Below, piece after piece: positions 15,131-22,275 of a stretch of 32,180 bases of DNA (position 1 is the first letter of the stretch; every line of letters begins with the position of its first letter). The position numbers and the translations under genes were made by a program. Under the pieces are notes generated by a model. The model ran no database searches. It saw only the letters and a program-made list of their open reading frames with translations, and was not told the DNA's origin. Source of the stretch: Methylobacterium nonmethylotrophicum (GTDB taxonomy: Bacteria; Pseudomonadota; Alphaproteobacteria; Rhizobiales; Beijerinckiaceae); NCBI RefSeq assembly GCF_004745635.1, contig NZ_SRLB01000051.1:1-32180 (forward strand). Reading direction: 5' to 3'.

Positions 15131-16984
15131 TCAGCGGTAGCCGGCGGCCTGCAGCTCGAACAACTCGGCGTAGCGCCCGCCCCGGGCCACCAGCGCGGCA
15201 TGCGTGCCCTCCTCCAGCACCCGCCCGCCGGCCAGCACCACGATCCGGTCGGCCCGGCGCACGGTGGAGAAGCGGTGCGAGATGAGGAGCGCGGTGCGCC
15301 CCGCCGCCAGGTCGGCGAAGCGGCGAAACACCTCGGCCTCCGCCCCGGCGTCCAGGGCCGCCGTCGGCTCGTCGAGGACGAGGACCGCCGCGTCGCGCCG
15401 GTAGGCGCGGGCGATCGCCACCTTCTGCCACTCGCCGCCGGAGAGCTCGACCCCGTCCTCGAAGCGCCGGCCGAGGCGCTGGTCGTACCCGTCCGGCAGG
15501 CGCTCGATCACCGCGTCGGCGAGCGCGCGCTGCGCCGCCGCCGCGATGCCGGCCCGGTCCTCCCGCGCGCCGATGCGGCCGACCGCGATGTTGTCGCCGG
15601 CCGTGAAGTCGAAGCGCATGAAGTCCTGGAAGATCACGCCGATCCGGTCGCGCAAGGAGGCGAGGTCGTACTCGGCGAGGTCGCGGCCGTCGAGCAGGAT
15701 GCGCCCCTCGGTCGGGGCGTAGAGGCGGGCGAGCAGCTTGACGACCGTGGTCTTGCCGGCCCCGTTCTCGCCCACCAGCGCCACGACCTCGCCGGCCGCG
15801 ATGGTGAGCGACAGGTGGCGCACGGCCCAGCGGCTCTCGCCCGGATAGCGGTAGCCGACATCCTCGAACACGAAGCCCTCGCGCAGGCGCTCCGGCACCG
15901 GCAAGGCGCCCGAGCGGATGGTCGGCGCGATGGTGAAGAACGAGAACAGGTCGTCGAGGTACTGCGCCTGGCCGAGCACCTGCGAGGCACCGAGCAGCAG
16001 CCCCTCGACGAGGCCGCGCAGGCGCAGGAATGCGCCGCCCAGGAAGGTGAGGTCGCCGACGGTGAGCGTTCCGGCGAGCGCCTCGCCGGCGATGACCAGG
16101 TAGGCGGCGTAGTAGGCGAGCGTGCCGAGGGTCGCGAAGGCGCCGCCGGCGAGCGCGCGCCGGCGGGCGAGGTCCCGGTTCTCGGCCAGCAGCCGGTCGG
16201 CGAGGTCGCGGAAGCGCGCGGCGAGGTGACCGGCGAGGCCGAACAGCTTCACCTCCTTGGCGCTGTGCGCATCGGCGCCGAGGTAGCGCAGGTAGTCGGT
16301 CTCGCGCCGGTCCGGGCTGCGGCGCCAGGCGAGCCGGTAGCCGCGGGCGTTGAAGTGCAGTTCGTTGAGGAAGGCCGGGATCAGCGCGAGGACCAGGAGC
16401 AGCACCAGCCCCGGCAGCATCGTGCCGACCGCCACCGCGAGGGTCACGGCCGTCACGAGGTCCTGGAGCTGGCCGAGCAGCTGCCCGATCAGGTTCGAGC
16501 GCCAGGCGACCTGGCGGCGGGCCCGCTCGAGCCGGTCCTGCACCGCGCTGTCCTCGAACTGCTCGAGATCGAGGGCGGCGGCGTGCGCCATCAGCCGCAG
16601 GCTGGTGGCGTTGCCGACCTTCTCGGCCAGCACCCCGTCGACGTAGGCCGTCGCCCGGCCGAGCAGGTCCGAGGCGATGGCGAGCCCGAGCTCGATCCCG
16701 ACGAGGAGTCCGAGATGGTGCAGCCGTGGATCCGCGAGCCAGCCCGCCGGGTCGGGCGGCCCGGTCCGTCCCGCCACCACCGCGTCGACCACCAGCTTGG
16801 CAACGTAGAGCATCACGGCCGGAAGCCCGGCCCGGGCGAGGCGAAGGAGCAGGCTCGCGGCCGCGAGCCGCGGATCGGTCGCGACGGCGAGGCGACACAG
16901 GGCCGGCAGGTGGCGCAGCGGCCCGAGCCGGGCGGCGGCGGCGCGGCGCAGGGCGGCAAGGCGGCTGTCGGCGGGTTTGTCCAT
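15131..16984 (-). CDS. ABC transporter, fused permease and ATPase (exporter type)
   Basis: 617 residues. The N-terminal half is a transmembrane domain with about six hydrophobic segments (for example around LLLRLARAGLPAVMLYVAKL, LLVGIELGLAIASDLL and LVLLLVLALIPAFL). The C-terminal ATPase has Walker A GENGAGKTT, Q-loop FQDFMRFDF, signature LSGGEWQ, Walker B VLVLDEPTAALD and an H-loop in LLISHRFST. The LSGGEWQ variant is common in peptide/bacteriocin-type half-transporters. It probably works as a homodimer in the inner membrane, with unknown cargo. The start chosen is ATG at 16984 (MDKPADSRL); the ribosome site is weak, and the frame stays open upstream through repeat sequence, which I exclude. 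Confidence 0.88.
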   Translation of the reverse strand: MDKPADSRLAALRRAAAARLGPLRHLPALCRLAVATDPRLAAASLLLRLARAGLPAVMLYVAKLVVDAVVAGRTGPPDPAGWLADPRLHHLGLLVGIELGLAIASDLLGRATAYVDGVLAEKVGNATSLRLMAHAAALDLEQFEDSAVQDRLERARRQVAWRSNLIGQLLGQLQDLVTAVTLAVAVGTMLPGLVLLLVLALIPAFLNELHFNARGYRLAWRRSPDRRETDYLRYLGADAHSAKEVKLFGLAGHLAARFRDLADRLLAENRDLARRRALAGGAFATLGTLAYYAAYLVIAGEALAGTLTVGDLTFLGGAFLRLRGLVEGLLLGASQVLGQAQYLDDLFSFFTIAPTIRSGALPVPERLREGFVFEDVGYRYPGESRWAVRHLSLTIAAGEVVALVGENGAGKTTVVKLLARLYAPTEGRILLDGRDLAEYDLASLRDRIGVIFQDFMRFDFTAGDNIAVGRIGAREDRAGIAAAAQRALADAVIERLPDGYDQRLGRRFEDGVELSGGEWQKVAIARAYRRDAAVLVLDEPTAALDAGAEAEVFRRFADLAAGRTALLISHRFSTVRRADRIVVLAGGRVLEEGTHAALVARGGRYAELFELQAAGYR

Positions 16985-17054
16985 GGCGACTGATATAGGC
17001 GCCGGGCACGGTATGGCCGCGCTGGCGCTACGGGTCCGCGCGGGTTCCGCGCGC

Positions 17055-17112
17055 ACCCTCCCCGCTCTGAGGGGGAGGGTGGTCCCTGCGTCAGCAGGGG
17101 CCGGGAGAGGGG
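17055..17112. repeat. GC-rich palindromic repeat, inverted partner 1
   Basis: CCCTCCCC and GGGGGAGGGTGG form one hairpin, followed by a second arm set ending GGGAGAGGGG. The whole segment matches the reverse complement of 17175-17228, so the two copies face each other across about 60 bases. It belongs to the same style of repeat as 7964-8020. Confidence 0.6.
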
Positions 17113-17174
17113 CAGCGCGAGGCCAATCCAGGTGGCGCCCGTCACCACAGTCGTGACCTCTCCGGAAGCGTGGT

Positions 17175-17228
17175 CCCCCTCTCCCGCCCCACTCCGTGGG
17201 GCACCCTCCCCCGCAGAGGGGGGAGGGG
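17175..17228. repeat. GC-rich palindromic repeat, inverted partner 2
   Basis: CCCCCTCTCCCGCCCCAC, GTGGGG and CACCCTCCCCCGCAGAGG make up an inverted, slightly diverged copy of 17055-17112. Hairpins of this family between genes often act as bidirectional terminators or REP-like sites; here they lie between the divergent starts of the ABC exporter and the small secreted protein. Confidence 0.6.
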
Positions 17229-17292
17229 TCTCGCACGTGCCTTCAGCCCTGGTCACAACCGAGATGGTTGCGCGAAGCGTGAGCGCAACCTG

Positions 17293-17317
17293 GGAACTTC
17301 GCCGCCCCCGCCGCGTC
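17293..17317 (+). promoter_or_regulatory. near-consensus sigma-EcfG promoter
   Basis: GGAAC-N16-CGTC. The -35 is exact and only the last base of the -10 departs from CGTT. It would start transcription about 35 bases before the ATG of the small secreted protein at 17359. Confidence 0.4.
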
Positions 17318-17358
17318 GACTCGCGAGAGCTTCACCGCATCACATGGACGGTTTTCCC

Positions 17359-17640
17359 ATGGCCATCCGCCTCCTCGCCCCCCTCCTCGCCCCCCTCCTC
17401 GCCCTCGGGCTCCTCGCCCCGCTCCCCGCCCTGGCGCAGGCGCCGACTGCCGAGACGGGCACCGGCGGCGGCCCCGCCTCGACGATCCGGGCGCCCAACA
17501 CCAGCACGGTCGGGCAGACGGTGCCGAAGCCAGGCAGCCTCGGGCCGGACGCGACCGGCACGGTCACCCCGCGCAACCGCCAGGAGGAGCGGCGCGAGGA
17601 CCAGATCATGAAGGGCATCTGCATCGGCTGCTCGCGCTAA
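17359..17640 (+). CDS. small secreted protein of unknown function
   Basis: 93 residues. The signal peptide MAIRLLAPLLAPLLALGLL ends near ALAQA and contains LLAP units encoded by a 12-bp tandem repeat. The mature part is a flexible Thr/Gly/Pro/Asn-rich chain that ends in a charged helix and a two-Cys motif: EERREDQIMKG then ICIGCSR. The terminal CxxC-like pair could bind metal or form a disulfide. ATG at 17344 (MDGFP) is an alternative start; I prefer 17359 because the signal peptide begins there. It is probably driven by the sigma-EcfG-like site at 17293 and ended by a strong terminator whose stem includes the stop codon. Confidence 0.65.
   Translation: MAIRLLAPLLAPLLALGLLAPLPALAQAPTAETGTGGGPASTIRAPNTSTVGQTVPKPGSLGPDATGTVTPRNRQEERREDQIMKGICIGCSR
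17371..17406. repeat. 12-bp tandem repeat in a second signal peptide
   Basis: The unit CTCCTCGCCCCC occurs at 17371-17382 and 17383-17394, and a one-base variant at 17395-17406. It encodes LLAP units in the hydrophobic core of the signal peptide, and again the unit length is a multiple of three. Confidence 0.85.
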
Positions 17641-17679
17641 GCAGAGTTGCATGGCACAACTCTGCTTAGCTCCTTTTTT
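17638..17679 (+). terminator. strong intrinsic terminator overlapping the stop codon
   Basis: TAAGCAGAGTTG (17638-17649) pairs perfectly over 12 bp with CAACTCTGCTTA (17657-17668) around a 7-base loop, followed by GCTCC and six T. The stem starts at the TAA stop codon of the small secreted protein, so the coding region and the terminator share bases. Confidence 0.9.
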
Positions 17680-17725
17680 GCATCATTTTCGCCGCCGAAC
17701 CGGTGACCGCTTCGGCGAATGATGC
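17680..17725. repeat. dispersed palindromic repeat, copy 2
   Basis: GCATCAT and TTCGCCG on the left pair with CGGCGAA and GATGC on the right, around a core CCGAACCGGTGACC. It matches 102-146 and directly follows the T-run of the terminator, as copy 1 follows a T-run. Two copies in 32 kb suggest a genome-wide family. Confidence 0.7.
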
Positions 17726-17820
17726 ATAGCGGCCTTCGCGGATCTGCCCTGCATCGAGGGACTTGCGGCGGGCGGGGTCGCGGCGGCATGACGCCGGGGC
17801 GTCCCTTCGAAGAGTTCGTG

Positions 17821-19650
17821 ATGCCCGCCTATCGTTCCCGCACCACCACCCACGGCCGCAACATGGCCGGCGCCCGCGGCCTGTGGCGCGCCACCGGCAT
17901 GAAGGACGCCGATTTCGGCAAGCCGATCATCGCGGTGGTGAACTCGTTCACGCAGTTCGTGCCCGGCCACGTCCACCTGAAGGATCTCGGCCAGCTCGTC
18001 GCGCGGGAGATCGAGGCGGCGGGCGGCGTCGCCAAGGAGTTCAACACCATCGCGGTCGATGACGGCATCGCGATGGGGCATGACGGCATGCTCTACTCGC
18101 TGCCGTCCCGCGACCTGATCGCCGACTCGGTCGAGTACATGGTCAACGCGCATTGCGCCGACGCCATGGTGTGCATCTCGAACTGCGACAAGATCACCCC
18201 CGGCATGCTGATGGCGGCGCTCCGCCTCAACATCCCGGTGGTATTCGTCTCCGGCGGGCCGATGGAGGCCGGCAAGGTCCACCTCTCGACCGGGATCAAG
18301 AAGGTCGACCTCGTCGACGCGATGATCGCCGCCGCCGACGACCGCGTCACCGACGCGGACGTGCAGGTGATCGAGCGCTCGGCCTGCCCGACCTGCGGCT
18401 CGTGCTCGGGCATGTTCACGGCGAACTCGATGAACTGCCTCACCGAGGCGCTGGGCCTGTCGCTGCCCGGCAACGGCTCGGTGCTGGCGACCCATGCCGA
18501 CCGCAGGCGCCTCTTCGTCGAGGCCGGCCACCTGATCGTCGACCTCGCCCGGCGCCACTACGAGCAGGACGACGCCTCGGTCCTGCCGCGCGCCATCGCC
18601 TCGATGACGGCGTTCGAGAACGCCATGACCCTCGACATCGCCATGGGCGGCTCGACCAACACGGTCTTGCACCTGCTGGCTGCCGCGCACGAGGGCGAGG
18701 TGCCCTTCACCATGGCTGATATCGACCGGCTGTCGCGCCGGGTGCCGGTCCTGTGCAAGGTCGCGCCGGCGGTGGCCAACGTCCACATGGAGGACGTGCA
18801 CCGCGCCGGCGGCATCATGGCGATCCTCGGCGAGCTCGACCGGGCCGGCCTCATCGACACATCCGTCGGCAACGTCGCCGCCGGCACGCTCAAGGACGCG
18901 CTGGCGCGCTGGGACGTCGCCCGCACCACGAGCGAGAGCGTGCGCGACTTCTATCGCGCCGCGCCCGGCGGCGTGCCGACCCAGGTCGCCTTCAGCCAGG
19001 CCTCGCGCTTCGACGACCTCGACCTCGACCGCGAGGCGGGCGTGGTGCGCGATGCGGCCCATGCCTACTCGCAGGATGGGGGCCTCGCGGTGCTCTATGG
19101 CAACCTCGCCGAGGACGGCTGCATCGTGAAGACCGCAGGCGTCGATGCCGCCCTCCTCACCTTCTCGGGCTCCGCTCACGTCTTCGAGAGCCAGGACGCG
19201 GCGGTGGAGGGCATCCTGGGCGGTAAGGTCCAGGCCGGCGAGGTGGTGCTGATCCGCTACGAGGGCCCCCGCGGCGGCCCCGGCATGCAGGAGATGCTCT
19301 ACCCGACGAGCTACCTGAAATCGAAGGGCCTCGGCAAAGCCTGCGCCCTCGTCACCGACGGGCGCTTCTCGGGCGGCTCCTCGGGGCTCTCGATCGGCCA
19401 TGTCTCGCCGGAAGCCGCCGAGGGCGGCCTGATCGGCCTCGTGGAGCAGGGCGACCGGATCGAGATCGACATCCCGAACCGGCGCATCCACCTCGCGGTC
19501 GATGCGGCCGAGATCGAGCGCCGGCGCGCGGCGCAAGCGGCCAAGGGCTGGCAGCCCGCCGCCCCGCGCCAGCGCCGGGTGAGCGCGGCCCTGCGCGCCT
19601 TCGCGGCGATGACCACCAGCGCCGCCCACGGGGCCGTGCGGCGGATCTGA
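17821..19650 (+). CDS. ilvD: dihydroxy-acid dehydratase (branched-chain amino acid synthesis)
   Basis: 609 residues, close to the 616 of E. coli IlvD. The N-terminus MPAYRSRTTTHGRNMAGAR is nearly that of E. coli, followed by FGKPIIAVVNSFTQFVPGHVH. The iron-sulfur cysteines lie in CISNCDKITPGM (about 118-122) and CPTCGSCSGMF (about 188-194), and GRFSGGSSGLSIGHVSPEA is near the C-terminus. It dehydrates 2,3-dihydroxy-isovalerate and 2,3-dihydroxy-3-methylvalerate to the 2-keto acids (EC 4.2.1.9). The start at 17821 follows GAAGAG; an upstream in-frame ATG at 17788 would add 11 residues absent from the family. High identity to true IlvD argues against a sugar-acid dehydratase role. The glycosylase gene follows after 4 bases. 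Confidence 0.98.
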   Translation: MPAYRSRTTTHGRNMAGARGLWRATGMKDADFGKPIIAVVNSFTQFVPGHVHLKDLGQLVAREIEAAGGVAKEFNTIAVDDGIAMGHDGMLYSLPSRDLIADSVEYMVNAHCADAMVCISNCDKITPGMLMAALRLNIPVVFVSGGPMEAGKVHLSTGIKKVDLVDAMIAAADDRVTDADVQVIERSACPTCGSCSGMFTANSMNCLTEALGLSLPGNGSVLATHADRRRLFVEAGHLIVDLARRHYEQDDASVLPRAIASMTAFENAMTLDIAMGGSTNTVLHLLAAAHEGEVPFTMADIDRLSRRVPVLCKVAPAVANVHMEDVHRAGGIMAILGELDRAGLIDTSVGNVAAGTLKDALARWDVARTTSESVRDFYRAAPGGVPTQVAFSQASRFDDLDLDREAGVVRDAAHAYSQDGGLAVLYGNLAEDGCIVKTAGVDAALLTFSGSAHVFESQDAAVEGILGGKVQAGEVVLIRYEGPRGGPGMQEMLYPTSYLKSKGLGKACALVTDGRFSGGSSGLSIGHVSPEAAEGGLIGLVEQGDRIEIDIPNRRIHLAVDAAEIERRRAAQAAKGWQPAAPRQRRVSAALRAFAAMTTSAAHGAVRRI

Positions 19651-19654
19651 CGCC

Positions 19655-20836
19655 ATGACGGTCGTGCGGCTGACGCCCGGCGAGGCCCGCCGGGTCGCCC
19701 TGGCGGCGCAGGGCTTCCAGGCCGCACGACCGGCGACGGCGGGGCACCGGCACCTCGCCGCCACGCTCGACCGGCTCGGCCTGCACCAGATCGACAGCGT
19801 CAACGTCCTGGTGCGGGCGCATTACCTGCCGGCCTTCTCGCGGCTCGGCGCCTACGACACCGCCCTCCTCGACCGCCGGGCCTGGGGGCCAAAGCGCGAC
19901 CGGCGGCTGTTCGAGTACTGGGCCCACGAGTGCTCGCTCTTGCCGCTTGCGCTGCAGCCGCTCCTGCGCTGGCGCATGGCCCGGGCCGACCGGGGCCAGG
20001 CCGGCTATACGGGCATGCGGGTCTTCGCCACCGAGCGCCGCGCCGAGGCGATGGCGCTGCTCGCCCGCATCCGCGACGAGGGCCCGATGGCCGCCTCCGA
20101 CGTCCAGACCGGCCGGGCCGGCTGGTGGGAATGGAGCGAGCCCAAGCGCATGCTCGAATGGCTGTTCTACGCCGGCCACGTCACCACCGCGACAAGGCGG
20201 CGCAGCTTCGAGCGGGTCTACGACCTCACCGAGCGGGTGATCCCGCCGGACATTCTTTGCCTGCCCGACGTGCCGGAGGCGGACGCGCAGGCGCGGCTCA
20301 TCGATCTCTCCGCCCGGGCCCTCGGGATCGCGACCGTTGCGGAGCTGCGCGACTATTTCCGCCTCGGCCCCGCGGACGCGGCCGCGGCCATCGCCCGGCT
20401 CGTCGCCGAGGGCACCCTGCTCCCGGCGGAGGTGCCCGGCTGGCCCCCGGCCTACCTCCACCGCGACGCGAAGTGCCCCCGCCGGATCTCGGCCCGGGCG
20501 CTGCTCGCCCCCTTCGACCCCCTGGTCTGGGAGCGCGCCCGGACCGAGCGCCTGTTCGGCTTCCGCTACCGCATCGAGATCTACACGCCGGCCTCCAAGC
20601 GCCAGCATGGGTATTACGTGCTGCCGTTCCTGCTCGGGGAGGAGTTGGTGGGGCGGGTGGATCTGAAGGCGGACCGGGCGGTGTCGCGGCTCGTGGTGCA
20701 GGCGGTGCATTGGGAGCCGGGGGCGCCGGCGGGGGCCCGGGAGGCGCTGGGGGTGGAGTTGGGGGCTTTGGCGGGGTGGTTGGGGTTGCACGAGCCAAGT
20801 GACCTCCTCGCGCTGACGACGTCATCGCATCGCTAG
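19655..20836 (+). CDS. YcaQ/AlkX-family winged-helix DNA glycosylase (interstrand crosslink repair type)
   Basis: 393 residues. Family features are LDRLGLHQIDSVNVLVRAHYLP near the N-terminus, which includes the Q-hydrophobic-D active-site motif (QID), EYWAHECSLLP, GWWEWSEPKRMLEWLFYAGHV and the C-terminal FDPLVWERARTERLFGFRYR with YTPASKRQHGYYVLPFLLG and RVDLKADR. The protein unhooks bulky or crosslinked bases in YcaQ relatives. It starts 4 bases after ilvD, so the two are probably co-transcribed. The last 60 or so codons switch to G-ending codons and include a G-run cluster. A second, truncated copy of this gene's 3' end is present at 31898-32104. Confidence 0.88.
   Translation: MTVVRLTPGEARRVALAAQGFQAARPATAGHRHLAATLDRLGLHQIDSVNVLVRAHYLPAFSRLGAYDTALLDRRAWGPKRDRRLFEYWAHECSLLPLALQPLLRWRMARADRGQAGYTGMRVFATERRAEAMALLARIRDEGPMAASDVQTGRAGWWEWSEPKRMLEWLFYAGHVTTATRRRSFERVYDLTERVIPPDILCLPDVPEADAQARLIDLSARALGIATVAELRDYFRLGPADAAAAIARLVAEGTLLPAEVPGWPPAYLHRDAKCPRRISARALLAPFDPLVWERARTERLFGFRYRIEIYTPASKRQHGYYVLPFLLGEELVGRVDLKADRAVSRLVVQAVHWEPGAPAGAREALGVELGALAGWLGLHEPSDLLALTTSSHR
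20749..20785 (+). other. potential G-quadruplex in the 3' end of the glycosylase gene
   Basis: Four runs of four or more G lie on the coding strand at 20749-20753, 20761-20765, 20773-20776 and 20782-20785, with loops of 7, 7 and 5 bases. The mRNA would carry the same motif shortly before the stop codon. Confidence 0.4.
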
Positions 20837-21372
20837 TATTCGCTTGTATCTTGATCTCAATGCGAATCGTATTTTCGCTCGTACATTAGCCGTTTATTTA
20901 ATAATGGGCTTGCGAAGCATATAATGAACGGAAATGGATTTGCTCGTCACAGAGTGCTGTTGAGTCTCGCCACTCGATCATGAATGTTGGGGTTACGATG
21001 CAGGCTTGAGTCGATCAGCGGCAGGCAGAGCATCGCCTGGCCAAGGCGGTGAATATCCTGCTGATCCTCTCGGGGATCAGCCTGGCGGTCCGAGCGCCGG
21101 CCCAAGCGCGATCACGGGCACGTCGCCCGGTCACCACTTTGGTCTGTCGGAGGGATTGATCGCAGCACCGGCCGCCGCTCTTGCGAAACCTGCCGGGAGA
21201 CCGGTCCTGCGGCGTGACGCGGTGGCGGCGGGTGAGGGCTCGGGCTCTCGGCGTCCCGGCCAGGCCAGACGGGCGGCGTTCGGGAGTGTGGCGGACGCCA
21301 TCGCAGGGGCGGCGTCCGCGAATGTTGAGGGCCGGCGGGACCGCGCGGGGCGGCGGCGCCGGTCGCGACGCG
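20837..21372. other. intergenic stretch, AT-rich then GC-rich, no firm gene
   Basis: The first 170 bases are strikingly AT-rich for this genome and contain a perfect TATAAT near 20921. A frame from GTG at 21049 to 21159 encodes 36 residues starting NILLILSGISLAVRAPAQA, signal-peptide-like and then basic, but an in-frame stop lies shortly upstream and no conserved continuation follows. It may be the remnant of a secreted small protein. The remaining frames are shadows. A hairpin lies at 21291-21319. Confidence 0.4.
21291..21319 (-). terminator. hairpin downstream of the 51-aa gene
   Basis: GCGGACGCC and GGCGTCCGC pair perfectly over 9 bp with an 11-base loop, 54 bases past the minus-strand stop at 21373. 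There is no T-run, so it may act only with Rho or as an mRNA end stabiliser. Confidence 0.35.
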
Positions 21373-21528
21373 TTAGTGGATCGACCGGTCCTTGCGCTCG
21401 ATCTGGACGAGCGAGGCTTCGTAGCTCTCGGCCTGGGCACGGGTCAGGCCGCTCACGAGCACGTGCGCGCCGCGGTAGACCGTGTAGGTGCCGTCATGCG
21501 TGGGCTTGACGCGAATGATCTCAGACAT
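21373..21528 (-). CDS. 51-residue conserved-looking small protein
   Basis: A short frame supported by an AAGGGAG ribosome site seven bases before the ATG and by clear third-position GC preference. The sequence starts MSEIIRVKPTHDGTYTVYRG and continues AHVLVSGLTRAQAESYEASL, ending in a charged helix. The first half reads as a small beta unit (IIRVKPT, TYTVYRG, AHVLVSG) and the second as a helix (LTRAQAESYEASLVQIE), the beta-hairpin-plus-helix layout of small modifier or DUF domains. No membrane segment. The function is unknown. Palindromic DNA follows downstream. Confidence 0.7.
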   Translation of the reverse strand: MSEIIRVKPTHDGTYTVYRGAHVLVSGLTRAQAESYEASLVQIERKDRSIH

Positions 21529-21790
21529 GCGCTGGCTCCCTTGCGCGAATCACGACTGATTTTCTTGGATTTGAACGTGACGTTAACGAATCGGCGTTCG
21601 CGCGCAAGAGGGGGGACGCGAAACCGCCGGGTTCTCGACACGATCATGACCAAAGTACAGCCGCCGAGGAGCGGTGGTCGGCCGGTCTTCCCACGGGGCG
21701 GCAACGCGCAAGCCCGCGCCCGGGTCCGGCATAGCCGGCTCACCAGACCCGCGACGATGCCGCAGGGTCACGCAGGATCTTGGAGCAGAG

Positions 21791-21807
21791 GATCCTGGCG
21801 CAGGATC
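21791..21807 (-). terminator. short hairpin after the single-span membrane protein gene
   Basis: GATCCTG and CAGGATC pair perfectly around GCG, 18 bases beyond the stop at 21826. There is no T-run; termination is possible but unproven. Confidence 0.35.
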
Positions 21808-21825
21808 TCGGAATCGGCGTGCGGA

Positions 21826-22131
21826 TCAGGACGGCGCGCGGGCGGTCGCAACGTGGGTCGCCGGCGCGCTCTTCTGGGCGGAGGGGGCGAGGACCGGCGC
21901 ATGGCCGGGCAGGGTCCACCAGCCGACGGCCGAATGCACCGCCAGGGTGAGCCCGAGGAGGACGGCCATCGAGACCGCGTGGCGGGCCATGCTGGGCGCC
22001 GCCGGTGCCGGCGACGGCTCGCGCCGCGGGGCGGCAGCGCAGTCGAGGGGCTCGGGCTCCAGCGGGAGGAGCGAGGCGTAGTGGCCGGCGGGCTGGCCGG
22101 ACGGACGGTTGAAGGGTCCAATGCTGAACAT
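21826..22131 (-). CDS. small single-span membrane protein of unknown function
   Basis: 101 residues. A soluble N-terminal part (MFSIGPFNRPSGQPAGHYA, then a Pro/Glu/Arg-rich linker) leads to one membrane segment, AVSMAVLLGLTLAVHSAV (about 53-70), and then GWWTLPGH and an Ala/Pro/Ser-rich tail. ATG at 22131 has CAGGAGA at a good distance. The topology suggests an N-terminus in the cytoplasm and an Ala-rich tail in the periplasm. No family is recognised. Confidence 0.65.
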   Translation of the reverse strand: MFSIGPFNRPSGQPAGHYASLLPLEPEPLDCAAAPRREPSPAPAAPSMARHAVSMAVLLGLTLAVHSAVGWWTLPGHAPVLAPSAQKSAPATHVATARAPS

Positions 22132-22208
22132 CGGCGTCTCCTGTCGAGGCCCCTGCGACGGAGGGCTATCGGAACCGCCCAAAGTTAACAGCTGCTGAAC
22201 GAGATGAT

Positions 22209-22241
22209 AGCCCCGATCACGAACCCGTGAACGCCGGGGCT
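22209..22241 (-). terminator. nested hairpin downstream of the NudK-like gene
   Basis: AGCCCCG (22209-22215) pairs with CGGGGCT (22235-22241), with an inner CACG/CGTG pair in the loop. It lies 34 bases after the stop of the minus-strand Nudix gene. No clear T-run follows. Confidence 0.4.
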
Positions 22242-22275
22242 TGTACACCGCCCGTTCAGGAACGCTGCGTGGCCC

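Noticed and set aside
15200..16993. A 597-residue frame antisense to the ABC exporter
   Set aside because: It mirrors the codon pattern of the exporter and has no start signals.
17821..19650. Reading the dehydratase as the missing L-fuconate or sugar-acid dehydratase of the sugar locus
   Set aside because: Its sequence follows true IlvD throughout, including the N-terminus MPAYRSRTTTHGRNMAGAR, and it is 5 kb from the operon on the other strand.
17683..19803. A 706-residue frame antisense to ilvD
   Set aside because: IlvD on the plus strand is unmistakable; the antisense product has no motif.
21049..21159. 36-residue signal-peptide-like frame from a GTG
   Set aside because: Weak start, a nearby upstream in-frame stop and a basic tail without pattern; kept only as a possible remnant.
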